A stretch of 64,000 nucleotides of DNA from Lucinisca nassula (GCA_963580285.1 OY757023.1:85213108-85277107); one strand, 5' to 3'. Positions 1 through 10,950 are shown, counted from the stretch's first letter. Numbers and translations: made by a program. The notes: a model not told the origin generated them from the letters alone.

Positions 1-61
1 CTTGTACAGATATCAATCAGTACAAGTATTTACCAATATTTCACAAAAACAATGGATATAT

Positions 62-1293
62 TGTTACATGTGGGTTTACGGCGTCCCGCAAACCCCCATG
101 CTGACAAGACAACCGAGCGTGATCTCTGACAGGTGTACGGGCAGCTGTGGGGTAAGGCACAAGAAAGATGTTAGATGAATGACATGAATTATTTACAGTA
201 TCTACATACAACACTTACTAACACAAAACATCACAATTTGTTGCTTCTGTAGCCAACTCACGACGTCCGCTCCGAAGGCAAAACAATGTTCTGTGCTCGG
301 AACGGGTGACGTGAATACCTACAGAAGCAAACAACAAAAACAACAACAAAAACAAAAAAAGACACAACACAAGACGCGACTGGCCAGTTTATAACTTAGG
401 GTGAATCCCCCTCTCGCGTGAAACTTCCTCTCGCGAACTAGTGCAAACTGCACACTAGTCTATCGACATAGTTGCCGATCACAGGTTGCCGATCACAGAT
501 TTAGCGATCGTCCGAATATCCTGCAGGTTAGTTGACCTCTTTTATGGTCTCACATTTGTTGACAATGAACAATAATTCTGATTCTGGTCTGCGCTGATTA
601 CGGCGGTCTGTCCGCCCTTGCTGGACCCTAACGCCTAGCGTCGTACCAGTACCTGCTGCTATGAAGCAGGGAGCAGCAGGTCACACATTGTCGTGCCTTT
701 CAATATACTTTCTATTTCCCGACACGATGTTGTAGGTATACGTTACAACTTGACCTGCTGCTAAAGTGTTCGTTTTTCTCAGGGTTTATATATCTATGAA
801 TACTACCAGAAAATCATGCCTACTCATATTATCTTGCTCAATTCGTGGCGAGGTGGAGATACCGGCCACAAACAAAGCTAGATAGCAAAAATCGAGTAGA
901 TAATGGATTTGCGTCCAAATAGTATATTTCCCATAGGAAAAATTGATGAAACGACCCTTTAAATCAATGACATGACTCCTGTCAAAACGAACACCCACAC
1001 AACACGTGACGGGAATAAAAATCATATATGGCACAATTTGGCGGTTGGCGATTTTTAGGCAAATTCTATAGGACTCGGCCTTTTAGCGGCCCCCTGTATT
1101 GTAAAAAAACAGCTCTCTATAAACCACTCATGCATACATCGTATGATATGTGCATGACTTGTTCATGGAGCAGCACAGTTTGCGTACCATATTTCACCCA
1201 AAATATTTCACTCGCACCGCCCTACCATATATCTACTAAAATAATTTAGATGTGCATAAGCACCAGAGAGGTTTCCTATTCCATCTCGTAACA
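62..1293 (-). repeat. 3' LTR of the LTR retrotransposon
   Basis: Downstream LTR in the element's own (-) sense, about 99% identical by eye to 6758-7987. It starts and ends with the short inverted repeat TGTTAC/GTAACA. Differences from its partner include a 2-base length change in an A run near 1107 and single substitutions scattered along the length. A small internal duplication (ttgccgatcacag twice near 470-497) is shared by both LTRs. Confidence 0.95.
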
Positions 1294-1309
1294 AAGGTTT
1301 CCCCTTTTG
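1294..1309 (-). other. Polypurine tract
   Basis: Read on the - strand this is a purine run (aaaaggggaaa core) directly next to the 3' LTR. This is where plus-strand DNA synthesis is primed in LTR retrotransposons. The call rests on position and composition. Confidence 0.75.
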
Positions 1310-1411
1310 GAGAAAAAACAATCAGAAATGATTTTTTCTTTGTGTACAGAGATGGATTAGGATGAACCTATCTAAACAAGACAGCTATTTACACAACAAC
1401 CGTGCGAAGAA

Positions 1412-4400
1412 TTACCTACTAAGGTAGTCTGCCCCCAAATTTTCCTGGCCCCGAATTGCAACAATCCGAAATCTATACGGCTGTAGTTTCATTGCCCAAC
1501 GCATAATTCGAGGATTGAGAACTTTTGCTGTTTGCATATAAGACAAGGGCGTATGGTCTGTCTCAAGCAGGAATTCTACTCCGTAAAGATACTTGCGAAA
1601 TTTCTCAACACCCCAGATAATAGCCAAACATTCCTCTTCTATTACAGAATAGTTTTTCTCACGAGGCAAAAGTTTCTTGCTGGCATAAGCAATGGGAAGT
1701 CGTCCTTCCCCTTCAAATTCTTGGAGCAAAACGGCTCCTATACCAACATCAGAAGCGTCCGTCCGGAGTATGAACGGATTCCCATCATGAAAGATAGGAA
1801 GACGAAGAATAGGACTAGACGTGAGTCTATTCTTCAGGGTCTGGAAAGCCTTTTCATGATGGTCCTGCCAGTCTGTGATCTTGTTTGGTCTACTTTTCTT
1901 AGTTAAATCTGTCAAAGGGGAAGCAATAGATGAGAAATTTGGAATGAAACGGCGGTAGAAACCAGCCAACCCAAGAAATGACTTTATTTGTCTCTTAGTA
2001 GAAGGTCGAGGAGCATCCTTTATAGCTTGTATCTTGTCTTCTTGCGGTCTTACTGACTTAGCAGCTACACTGTGACCAAGACATTCGATACTGCTATACC
2101 CAATCATACACTTGGAAGGTTTTGCCGTCAACTTGGCTGTCCTAAGTCTATCCAAAACTTCACGTAATGACGTCAAGTGGTCTTTCCAAGTTTCGGTAAA
2201 GATCCACATATCATCGACGAAGCTATCAACGTTAGAAAGTTCGGACAGAATCATTCTCATCAACCTGCAAAATGTTGCTCCTGAGTTTACCAAACCGAAG
2301 GGCATAGTTTTGAATTGAAACAAGCCTTTGGGGGTTTCGAACGCAGTTAGGGGTTTTGCCTTAGACGTCACTTTTACCTGCCAATAACCTTTTGACAAAT
2401 CTAATTTGCTAAAGTATTTGTGCCCCGACATTCTATTTATAACCTCCTCCATATTTGGCATTGGTTCTGCATCGAACTCCGTCACTTTATTAAGTTTACG
2501 GAAGTCAATGCAGAACCGCACCGAACCATCTTTTTTAGGGACAAGTACTACAGGGGATGAGTATGGAGATATTGATGGCTCAATAACTCCTAAATCTAAC
2601 ATATCTTGAATTTCTTTTTCCATTACATCCCGTACTTTATATGGTATTGCATAACCTTTTGACCTCACTGGTTCCGACGTCAGCAACTTTATGTCGTGTT
2701 CTATTTGGTCGGTTCGTCCTGGTACACTGGACAGTACGTCCGGGTATTCTTTTATCAACGCCTCTATTTCTTTACGCTGATCCTGCGTTAACATTTCTGA
2801 AATATTGACGTCCTTAAACGTCTCTGGTTGCTTTGCAGTAGGAAAAGCGCAATCTTCCAATGAGAATTCGTCAACGTCATCATTTTCAGTTGGCGGAATG
2901 GACTCTACAGAAAGCAAGCAATGTGACGTCACATTCTGACGTTCCACATATTGCTTCAGTATGTTAGCGTGATATGTGTTAACATTTCCATTGACGTCAA
3001 TCTTATAATCCATTCTGTTCACTACCTCAACCACTTCATAAGGTCCTTTCCATTGAAGCAATAATTTATTACTGTCTGTCGGTAGTAACAACAGCACTTT
3101 ATCACCGACGTCAAATTTACGCGACCTCGCGCCTTTATCATAATAAGCTTTCTGCTTAATCTGAACCTTCTTTAAATTATCACGCGCTAATTTGCATGTC
3201 TGCTCTAACCGTTCCCTAAGCTCAATAACGTATTGATACGTCGAAAGAACTTGCTCATCGCGTACCTCTTCAGCCCATAATTCTCTTAATATTGCCATTG
3301 GACCTCTGACGTTACGTCCATATAACAACTCAAAAGGGGAGTATCCTAAAGACTCTTGTGGGACTTCCCTTACCGCAAATAATAAAGCTGGAAGATATTT
3401 ATCTTTTGGACGTTCAGCACACATGCGACGTAACATCTGCTTTAACGTAGCGTGGAAACGCTCTATCAGTCCGTTGCAAATTGGGTGTCTCGGACTACAC
3501 GTTAACTGTTGAAGCGAAAGAAGTCTGCTGACTTCCTTCATTACCTCAGCAGTAAACTGTGATCCACAATCAGTCAACATTTCATCAGGAACGCCAACCC
3601 TACTAAACATTTCAATAAGCGCTTCCGCGACACGTTCCGTCTCAATACTCGGTAAAGCTATCGCCTCTGGATACCTTGTCGCATAATCTATCATGGTTAA
3701 AATATACCGAGATTTCCTATCAGATCGAGGCTCAATTGGACCAACTATGTCCACTGCCACCCTCTTAAATGGCGTATCAATCAATGGCATTTTTCCTAGA
3801 GGTACTTTAGTGACCCGACCTTTCTGAATAGTTCTCTGACAAATATCACAAGATTTACAAAATCTAGCGACATCACCGCAAATACCGGGCCAGTAAAACT
3901 CAGTTACAACTCTATCCAATGTCTTCCTAATACCCATATGTCCAGACATAAGCGTTTCATGAGCCAGTTTCAACACCTTTCCTCGGAAACTTTGAGGGAC
4001 CACAAGTTGGAAAGAGACTTTGTTACCCTTGGTGAACTCCCTATATGCCAAACCCTTTTTCTCAATAAACCTAGTTTCACCTCGGTTTAAACCACGACTC
4101 ACAGTCTTGTTTCCAGATACAACCCTTTTCCTGATGTTTTCCAAAGTTGGATCATCAACCTGAGCTTGCTTGAAAGCCTCCTTGTCATCGTTAATGATCT
4201 GATCGGGAACCTTAAGTTTTCTGTAAGGCTTCTCATCCTGCCTAGTTTGAGACCTAGTTACAGCCGCAGCTGAGAAATGAGACATATCAGGAAGTTTTGA
4301 TCCATCAATGTTACCGATAACCAAATCGTACAACGTATCATCCATACACAAAGCTTCAGTTTTCCCAGTGAAAAAAGGACAATCAATGTCAATCATTGCC

Positions 4401-5476
4401 AAAGGATACCTTTGTGTGGATTCATCAATCAACGTAACATTTGATTCCTTCCCTATTAACTGACTATCCGAAACCAAACTTCTCCGAACGACACAGACTG
4501 TACACCCAGTATCTCTTAATACAACCACCTTTTTATTATTAACCAATCCTTGTGCCGTCGGTAACCTTGCCTTTAAGAAGTAACACACACCTTCCCTAGT
4601 TTCCTTACTACACTCCTCCCTATCCGAAATCAAAGGATCACCAACCTTATTTTCAAAAATACTTCCAATCTCATCACCTTTCCTAGTTACTTCCGTCTGA
4701 CAAAAACTAACTTGGTGTGCTGCGCCACGTGGTGTGCTATTATTTTTACCGCGTCCGCGAAAAGACCCTCTAAAATTACCACGACCACGTGTATAACCAC
4801 GACCTACATTCTGCGTATTCTCATTCTTAACCTGAGAACCTTGAGTCTCTACGCGCGTGTTAAAATTTTCCTTAACACCGCTATCCCCAACTCCAGTTGC
4901 TCCTACCTCTGCGCTATACAATTGTTTCCTGTCGGGGTTCTTAAAACATTTAATTGTTAAATGCCCCTTACCGCATATGCTACACTTGATATCCGGTCTA
5001 CCACTAGGTTTGTTCGAGTCAACTTTGTCCTGTTTACCCTGCGCTGGGCCTCTATTATCGCGTTGCCCCTTATTAATGCAACTATATACGCCCCCGCGCG
5101 CTTCTGCAAACAAATCTGCCTCCCTAGCCATTTCATCTAAATTACCAAACTGTTTTGGCTTCAGATGTACATACAGTTCTCTATTACATGACTCCAGGAA
5201 CTGATCCCTTGCCATGAAATCACAGACAGCCGGAAAAGATTTTTCTATCTTTGCCATATTAAGCCATTTTTCTAAATAACTTCTCAGTCTACTACTGAAC
5301 TGTATGAACGTTTCTGATTTCTCGGGCCTACTATAACGAAACTGCTTCCTAAATCCGCGCTCTGTCATGTCAAAATTCTTTAATAAAGCGTCCTTTAACT
5401 TTTCATAATCCGCCGCATCCTCATTTGACAACCGGTCATATACATCAAGTGCGCGCCCTTTGAGCAATGCACTCAA
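1412..5476 (-). CDS. Gag-pol polyprotein: gag part, protease, integrase, reverse transcriptase, RNase H
   Basis: Open frame of 1354 residues with no internal stop; the first codon shown is TTG because the true gag start lies upstream in another frame. Domains in order: gag remainder (1-160); CCHC-type zinc knuckle with three instead of four residues before the His (165-177); aspartic protease motif DTG (322-324); integrase zinc domain (H506, H513, C543, C546); integrase core with D576, D636 and E672 (35 residues between the last two); GPY motif near 811; RT with LDLSKGYWQV and FVDD (D1026, D1088, D1089); RNase H with D1240, E1281 or nearby, and D1307; ending ADYLSR. All key catalytic residues are present. 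RT and RNase H are Ty3/Gypsy-like, yet integrase precedes RT. Expression would need the upstream gag frame, which is broken. Confidence 0.93.
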   Translation of the reverse strand: MSALLKGRALDVYDRLSNEDAADYEKLKDALLKNFDMTERGFRKQFRYSRPEKSETFIQFSSRLRSYLEKWLNMAKIEKSFPAVCDFMARDQFLESCNRELYVHLKPKQFGNLDEMAREADLFAEARGGVYSCINKGQRDNRGPAQGKQDKVDSNKPSGRPDIKCSICGKGHLTIKCFKNPDRKQLYSAEVGATGVGDSGVKENFNTRVETQGSQVKNENTQNVGRGYTRGRGNFRGSFRGRGKNNSTPRGAAHQVSFCQTEVTRKGDEIGSIFENKVGDPLISDREECSKETREGVCYFLKARLPTAQGLVNNKKVVVLRDTGCTVCVVRRSLVSDSQLIGKESNVTLIDESTQRYPLAMIDIDCPFFTGKTEALCMDDTLYDLVIGNIDGSKLPDMSHFSAAAVTRSQTRQDEKPYRKLKVPDQIINDDKEAFKQAQVDDPTLENIRKRVVSGNKTVSRGLNRGETRFIEKKGLAYREFTKGNKVSFQLVVPQSFRGKVLKLAHETLMSGHMGIRKTLDRVVTEFYWPGICGDVARFCKSCDICQRTIQKGRVTKVPLGKMPLIDTPFKRVAVDIVGPIEPRSDRKSRYILTMIDYATRYPEAIALPSIETERVAEALIEMFSRVGVPDEMLTDCGSQFTAEVMKEVSRLLSLQQLTCSPRHPICNGLIERFHATLKQMLRRMCAERPKDKYLPALLFAVREVPQESLGYSPFELLYGRNVRGPMAILRELWAEEVRDEQVLSTYQYVIELRERLEQTCKLARDNLKKVQIKQKAYYDKGARSRKFDVGDKVLLLLPTDSNKLLLQWKGPYEVVEVVNRMDYKIDVNGNVNTYHANILKQYVERQNVTSHCLLSVESIPPTENDDVDEFSLEDCAFPTAKQPETFKDVNISEMLTQDQRKEIEALIKEYPDVLSSVPGRTDQIEHDIKLLTSEPVRSKGYAIPYKVRDVMEKEIQDMLDLGVIEPSISPYSSPVVLVPKKDGSVRFCIDFRKLNKVTEFDAEPMPNMEEVINRMSGHKYFSKLDLSKGYWQVKVTSKAKPLTAFETPKGLFQFKTMPFGLVNSGATFCRLMRMILSELSNVDSFVDDMWIFTETWKDHLTSLREVLDRLRTAKLTAKPSKCMIGYSSIECLGHSVAAKSVRPQEDKIQAIKDAPRPSTKRQIKSFLGLAGFYRRFIPNFSSIASPLTDLTKKSRPNKITDWQDHHEKAFQTLKNRLTSSPILRLPIFHDGNPFILRTDASDVGIGAVLLQEFEGEGRLPIAYASKKLLPREKNYSVIEEECLAIIWGVEKFRKYLYGVEFLLETDHTPLSYMQTAKVLNPRIMRWAMKLQPYRFRIVAIRGQENLGADYLSR

Positions 5477-5539
5477 ACACTCTTATCCCATTTATTAGCC
5501 GTAGCATATTTCTCAAACCTAGATAAATAACTATCCATT

Positions 5540-6034
5540 TTATCTTTTACCCTCTTCAAAATAAGGTAACTTAGGATCCCGGGCATGAGCCACCTTCTCA
5601 GCTTTTTGCTTTTCCAATTCTAGCTCGAGCTTCGCTCTCTGCATTTCTAACTGATTCCTTAATTCTTGGTGCTGTAGCTCAAACCCATGTTTTATTTGTT
5701 CTAAATGGGCCTCACTAATCTCTTTTGCCTCCCTTTCAGTCTTAATGCGTGCCATTTCAAGTTCCTTATTAACATTCAACATAGCTAGTTCATGTGTCCT
5801 TTCCTTTTCTTTTTCAGCCCTTTCCTTTTCCTTTTCCTCCCTTTCCTTTTCTTTTTCTGCCCTTTCCTTTTCCTTTTCTTCAGACCTTAACCTTTCTAAA
5901 TCCCTTTGCTCTTGCCTTTCTGCCCGCTCAATATCTTGCTGCTCTTTAACAAAACCTTGTAACTCCTTCCCCTCATAACCTAAGTCCTTTCCCATTTGCA
6001 TTACACGCTCCATTATTGATAACGTAAATCTCAC
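5540..6034 (-). pseudogene. Amino-terminal gag segment, frameshifted
   Basis: 164 codons, rich in K/E/R repeats and strongly coiled-coil-like from about residue 33 to 150. The second Met (residue 8) fits a gag start. The frame ends at a stop after ...FEEGKR at a short A run near 5545. A short stretch in a third frame (about 5463-5545) continues gag-like sequence and meets its own stop next to the start of the long pol frame. So two small indels separate this segment from the rest of gag. The breaks look mutational rather than programmed, because two shifts are needed and no slippery site with a downstream structure stands out. Confidence 0.8.
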
Positions 6035-6737
6035 GTTACTATCAAAACCACTATAAACTGATCAGTTATGATCAGTGATGATTGAATGGGCTTAACTAAA
6101 ACGTTAAGATATGTGTTATACGCGTTAATCTAACTAAAACGTTAGTTATTAAAGCACACGCGATTTGAAATGTCAAATGCTTTCAGCAAAGTATGACGTT
6201 GCGCACTGGTAGTCTAATATGACGTCATAAACCGACGACGTTTACAGTAAAATGCTACAATCCGAAGTTTCATCACATTACAAAACTCCGATCACAACAA
6301 GTCACCATTAATGTTTCTATTACGTCATACCTAACCTCAAGCCACAGCGTAAATATTAACGCTACCGTTATGTCAACGTCAGTAAATTGTTAACGTCACT
6401 ACGTCAGATCCATGTGTGGGTAAGATCAATTAGTAACTCCAGTTTAACTTATTAGAATGTCAGGTAACACAATTAAGTGGGGTCTACTTAAATTTTTCGT
6501 TACCAAGAAAAAGTGGGGTTTGCCTTGCCTTCCTGCTCAGAAATTATCGACTTGTCAGTATCCCTTCAGTTGAATACATGGGTTTCGCACTTCATCAACG
6601 CAGGAAGGAAGATTAAAGTTAATTTCTAAATGTGGCTGTCAATGCATTTTTTTTTTTTTTTTTTTTTTTTTAAAGTTGATGATTCAGAGTATCAATGTGC
6701 TGTTCCACAGCCGGGAACACCAGCCAGAGATCAAATC
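6035..6737 (-). other. 5' untranslated leader of the LTR retrotransposon
   Basis: About 700 bases between PBS and gag without a useful reading frame. It is rich in acgtca/taacgtt short motifs and small palindromes (for example aactaaaacgttagtt near 6132-6147) and contains an uninterrupted 25-base T run at 6647-6671, which is poly-A in the RNA sense. Confidence 0.7.
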
Positions 6738-6755
6738 CTCACTTCACTGACACCA
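6738..6755 (-). other. Primer binding site
   Basis: On the - strand the sequence two bases inside the 5' LTR begins TGGTGTCAGTGAAG. TGG complements the CCA end of a tRNA, as in most LTR elements. I cannot name the tRNA. Confidence 0.65.
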
Positions 6756-6757
6756 AA

Positions 6758-7987
6758 TGTTACATGTGGGTTTACGGCGTCCCGCAAACCCCCATGCTGA
6801 CAAGACAACCGAGCGTGATCTCTGACAGGTGTACGGGCAGCTGTGGGGTAAGGCACAAGAAAGATGTTAGATGAATGACATGAATTATTTACAGTATCTA
6901 CATACAACACTTACTAACACAAAACATCACAATTTGTTGCTTCTGTAGCCAACTCACGACGTCCGCTCCGAAGGCAAAACAATGTTCTGTGCTCGGAACG
7001 GGTGACGTGAATACCTACAGAAGCAAACAACAAAAACAACAACAAAAACAAAAAAAGAAACAACACAAGGCGCGACTGGCCAGTTTATAACTTAGGGTGA
7101 ATCCCCCTCTCGCGTGAAACTTCCTCTCGCGAACTAGTGCAAACTGCACACTAGTCTATCGACATAGTTGCCGATCACAGGTTGCCGATCACAGATTTAG
7201 CAATCGTCCGAATATCCTGCAGGTTAGTTGACCTCTTTTATGGTCTCACATTTGTTGACAATGAACAATAATTCTGATTCTGGTCTACGCTGATTACGGT
7301 GGTCTGTCCGCCCTTGCTGGACCCTAACGCCTAGCGTCGTACCAGTACCTGCTGCTGTGAAGCAGGGAGCAGCAGGTCACACATTGTCGTGCCTTTCAAT
7401 ATACTTTCTATTTCCCGACACGATGTTGTAGGTATACGTTACAACTTGACCTGCTGCTAAAGTGTTCGTTTTTCTCAGGGTTTATATATCTATGAATACT
7501 ACCAGAAAATCATGCCTACTCATATTACCTTGCTCAATTCGTGGCGAGGTGGAGATACCGGCCACAAACAAAGCTAGATAGCAAAAATCGAGTAGATAAT
7601 GGATTTGCGTTCAAATAGTATATTTCCCATAGGAAAAATTGATGAAACGACCCTATAAATCAATGACATGACTCCTGTCAAAACGAACACCCACACAACA
7701 CGTGACGGGAATAAAAATCATATATGGCACAATTTGGCGGTTGGCGATTTTTAGGCAAATTCTATAGGACTCGGCCTTTTAGCGGCCCCCTGTATTGTAA
7801 AAACAGCTCTCTATAAACCACTCATGCATACATCGTATGATATGTGCATGACTTGTTCATGGAGCAGCACAGTTTGCGTACCATATTTCACCTAAAATAT
7901 TTCACTCGCACCGCCCTACCATATATCTACTAAAATAATTTAGATGTGCATAAGCACCAGAGAGGTTTCCTATTCCATCTCGTAACA
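6758..7987 (-). repeat. 5' LTR of the LTR retrotransposon
   Basis: Upstream LTR in element sense, pairing with 62-1293. It should carry the element's promoter. A TATA-like tract (tatatatc) occurs in both copies (7484-7491 here), but its use as a promoter is not shown. Confidence 0.93.
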
Positions 7988-7992
7988 TATAT

Positions 7993-9114
7993 CTATTACG
8001 TATTTACTTGAGAAAAAAATAAAGTACTCCAAATATGGTGAACCGATAGAAAATCAACAGTTTTTAATTTATGAAACGTTTACACAACAGTAAAAAAGGA
8101 ACACAGAAAACATTCATCATGTATATATTATCGATTAGGAGGTTCTAACGTGTACCCACATTCCATATTTTGAGAATATTATATTTTTTCATATGATTTT
8201 TTTTTGTGCGGTAAAATTTGTCGTGTTCAATGGGGGAAGTTCTGTCTCGTCCATGAGCTGAGACTATAAAATGACGACAGAATTGATGCGTTCATAAATG
8301 ACGTCACTTATGCGTTTCCACGAAAACGACCGAATAACGCTCGGATCAGGTCTTTACGACACGTAAAAACAAAGAAAGCCAAAAATAAGGACAACTATCA
8401 GACGTCAGAGCTGTGATGTTAGTTTTGCCGACCCTTGTTTACTACACTAAAGGTATTCGCCACGACAAGTAGGCGTAGCATAAAAGAATCAAGCATACTG
8501 AAATCTGTCTCAGAAATGTGGCTCTTCCTTTAATAATTCGACACAAGCTGATTTTGCAATGATGTCGCTTACATTGACTGAAATGGCTATGACGTAGGTT
8601 GTCAACCTTGAATATATTTGTTTTGTTGAGCCAGTTCGGACATCAACCAGACTGTGGTAACGAAAGTCAGACTGTGCATGTTCTTTCACCGGAGTGATCA
8701 GCGAACGACCCTTGGTAAACAAACATGACAGCCCCCCATGTCACGATTGGAATTTTAGGACGACGAGGAAGATCACCATTTTAAACACTGCAGAATTAGC
8801 AGTGCCGATTCTACCTTTTCTTGTGCATATTGTACATCTTTTCACAAATAAACATGCTTTAACAACGTGTGGAATGTGTATTTTCCCGTGGGCCAACAGG
8901 TTTTCTTACTTTTCGCCGCCATCTTGTACACTGTTTAGGCATCAGGGGACAGTTTCGCATTTGAGGGTGACGTTTTTCAAAATATTATAGTAGGAGGGTC
9001 AATAATAGCATGGTTGCTCATAGAAATTGTGATATGTGGATATTTTTTGCCAATGTGGGCTTATTTGCCGAGTATCTGTACTTTTATGAAATGGAATACG
9101 AAACTAACACACCA
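7993..9114. other. Unassigned intergenic DNA
   Basis: No gene, known repeat or convincing reading frame was recognised. The only marked item is gcatcaggggacag at 8939-8952, whose inverted copy lies at 9848-9861. Confidence 0.5.
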
Positions 9115-9864
9115 GCTGTCTTGATGCTGTGCAAGTTCAAGGTGCAGCGGCACATCTGAATTCACGAAGGTAGCTTTGGCACTAAAAAGTGGCTGTTTTT
9201 CAAAGAGGATTCCTGAAAAAGTTTACTGGTTGTGGTATACTTTTCTGTCTATTTCTTTGCATGTGACTGAGTGTACATGACATTTCAACAGGTGCCAAGT
9301 ACTGGTATTTTGGGAGTAAATTCACAGGATCTGTCAAAGTGAGGTGGAGTCATGCTTTTTTGTATGTAAAATTAGTGGGTGGGGTAAGTAAAATGATGCT
9401 GCTGTCAGCCTATGCTGTCTTGATGCTGTGCAAGTTCAAGGTGCAGCGGCATATCTGAATTAAAAGTGGCTGGTTTTCAAAGAGGATTCCTGAAAAAGTT
9501 TACTGGTTGTGGTATACTTTTCTGTTTATTTCTTTGCATGTGACTGAGTGTACATGACATTTCAACAGGTGCCAAGTACTGGTGTTTTGGGAGTAAATTC
9601 AAAGGATCTGTCACAGTGAGGTGGAGTCATGCTTTTTTGTATGTAAAAAAAAATAGTGGGTGGGTTAAGTGAAATGCTGCTGCTGTCAGCCTATGCAAAC
9701 AGAGAAGTGTGTCTTTAGTATTCTGTTTTGATTTCATGTATGTGTGGAGCACTTTGAAACCAAAACAGAAGTTATCGCTTTCTCCAGGAGTTGTCGATAA
9801 CGATTCAAAAACTTGGTATGCCGCGGACAAAAAAGTGCTGCGATTAACTGTCCCCTGATGCCTT
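8937..9864. repeat. Segment bounded by an 18-bp inverted repeat
   Basis: aggcatcaggggacagtt at the left end is found reverse-complemented at the right end, about 900 bp away. The interior contains a 300-bp tandem duplication and no transposase-like frame. The bases outside the repeat give no clear target duplication, so a non-autonomous DNA transposon is possible but unproven. Confidence 0.45.
9115..9696 (+). repeat. Two-copy tandem duplication, unit about 300 bp
   Basis: Unit 1 (9115-9413) and unit 2 (9414-9696) both begin gctgtcttgatgctgtgcaa and run in parallel to gctgtcagcctatgc. Unit 2 lacks about 20 bases after atctgaatt. Between-copy differences are few, so the duplication is fairly young. 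Confidence 0.9.
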
Positions 9865-10251
9865 ACCAGAGAAACCAACGCTTTAGTCTGGTTGGACCAG
9901 AGTGACGTCACAACTTTCCCGCCATTCAACCAGACACTTTGGTTAATCATTGGTTAACCATATTTAACCAACACGGTTCGTGATCGAACTGCCCCATTGT
10001 ATCCAAGGATCTCTTCCTCTTTCACATCTTGGCTCACTTCCTTTTCAAACAAATCTGTTTCGGGGAAAATCAGGATTCTTCCTTTCAAGAACATAAAACG
10101 GGTGTCTATTTCCAAATAAGTTTTAATTACTTGTTTACTATATGTGTTGCGTCAAACCACCTAGCTGGCAAGGGAAACTGAGGCAGCGTTGGACCAACAT
10201 TGATACGAAGTGGAAACATCGTATCGACGTCGGCACGCCATTGGCCTACCG
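9865..10251. other. Unassigned DNA
   Basis: No coding signal. Short ggttaa/ttaacc repeats near 9940-9970, and a stretch at 10188-10235 with gatacg/cgtatc motifs resembling the inverted repeat near 63.4 kb. Confidence 0.35.
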
Positions 10252-10400
10252 CCCAGCAGGCACATGACTTGATTGTGACGTCACATCAAGGTCATTACAA
10301 CGTAATTACGTTTATGCAACGTCACATCTACGTCGGTACAACGTGTGACGTTGCACCGACGTGGATTTGACGTTGCCATAGCGACGTTTGCCTGCAGGGC
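10252..10400. mobile_element. MITE, CCCAGCAGGCA family
   Basis: Starts cccagcaggcacatgac and ends gacgtttgcctgcagggc, with a palindromic interior built of acgtca / tgacgttgca motifs. Other copies are at 10461-10592 (partial), 13583-13701 and 30912-31057. No protein is encoded. The family resembles short palindromic MITEs I recall from several animal genomes. Confidence 0.75.
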
Positions 10401-10460
10401 GTATTGCACTGGGTTGGATGTAGTCGATATTATTATGTCAGTCCAGCGAAGATTCTGATC

Positions 10461-10592
10461 AGCCTGATGACGTAATTGTGACGTCACATCAACGTCGGTT
10501 CAACGTCATGGCGTTTATGCAACGTCACATTAACGTCGGTGCAACGTCGTGACGTTGCACCGACGTTGATTTGACGTTACCTTAGCTGGGCT
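10461..10592. mobile_element. MITE, CCCAGCAGGCA family, partial copy
   Basis: Interior of the same family (tgacgtcacatcaacgtcgg ... gacgttgcaccgacgttgat) with degraded ends (cctgatgacgt ... tagctggg). It lies 60 bp behind another copy. Confidence 0.65.
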
Positions 10593-10689
10593 GAGTATAA
10601 CGGAGCATTACGATAACATCCGTGTGACATATAGTGCATTCTTTCACACGTCAAAAACTTAATTTTCGGAAGAAAAGTTGTGAACTTTT

Positions 10690-10800
10690 TTTATTATTTG
10701 TACTTCAAACATAGGCCCAGATGATCGTTAGAGCAGCCTCACTGAGGTGGTCCTAACGAGTAATCACAACCTGTGCAATTGAGTAGAAATAAGAAAAAAA
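10690..10800. mobile_element. Palindromic MITE, GTACTCGTTAGAACCGCC family, diverged
   Basis: Imperfect hairpin cgttagagcagcctcactgaggtggtcctaacg (10726-10758), followed by the family's usual right flank ending in gagtagaaataag. Better copies are at 12019-12200, 42880-43020 and 50912-51370. Confidence 0.6.
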
Positions 10801-10950
10801 AATGTCCTATTTTTTCTATATACACTGGGGCTTAGAGGGGTGTTCATTTCAAGGACATGTCGATAATGTTTCCCATTATAAATACATTTCAGTCAGATTA
10901 TGTTTTCTTTCTTTATTTCTTTTCCTGGTGACAATCATTGGAGTAACAAT

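Larger units (their letters stand above)
62..7987 (-). mobile_element. Ty3/Gypsy-type LTR retrotransposon with integrase-before-RT order
   Basis: Complete-looking LTR retrotransposon transcribed on the - strand. Two direct repeats of about 1.23 kb (62-1293 and 6758-7987) bound it, and the same five bases, tatat, lie immediately outside both ends (57-61 and 7988-7992), as expected of a target-site duplication. LTR ends are TGTTAC and GTAACA. Inside, in - strand order, are a primer-binding-site-like sequence, a leader with a 25-T run, a broken gag, a long gag/protease/integrase/RT/RNase H frame and a polypurine tract. By eye the LTRs differ by about ten substitutions and one 2-base indel, so insertion was recent. 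The domain order matches the known Gmr1-like group of Ty3/Gypsy elements; that assignment is inference from order and motifs. Confidence 0.95.

Noticed and set aside
5745..5978. Ser/Phe-rich frame on the + strand
   Set aside because: Antisense shadow of the Lys/Glu-rich gag coiled coil.
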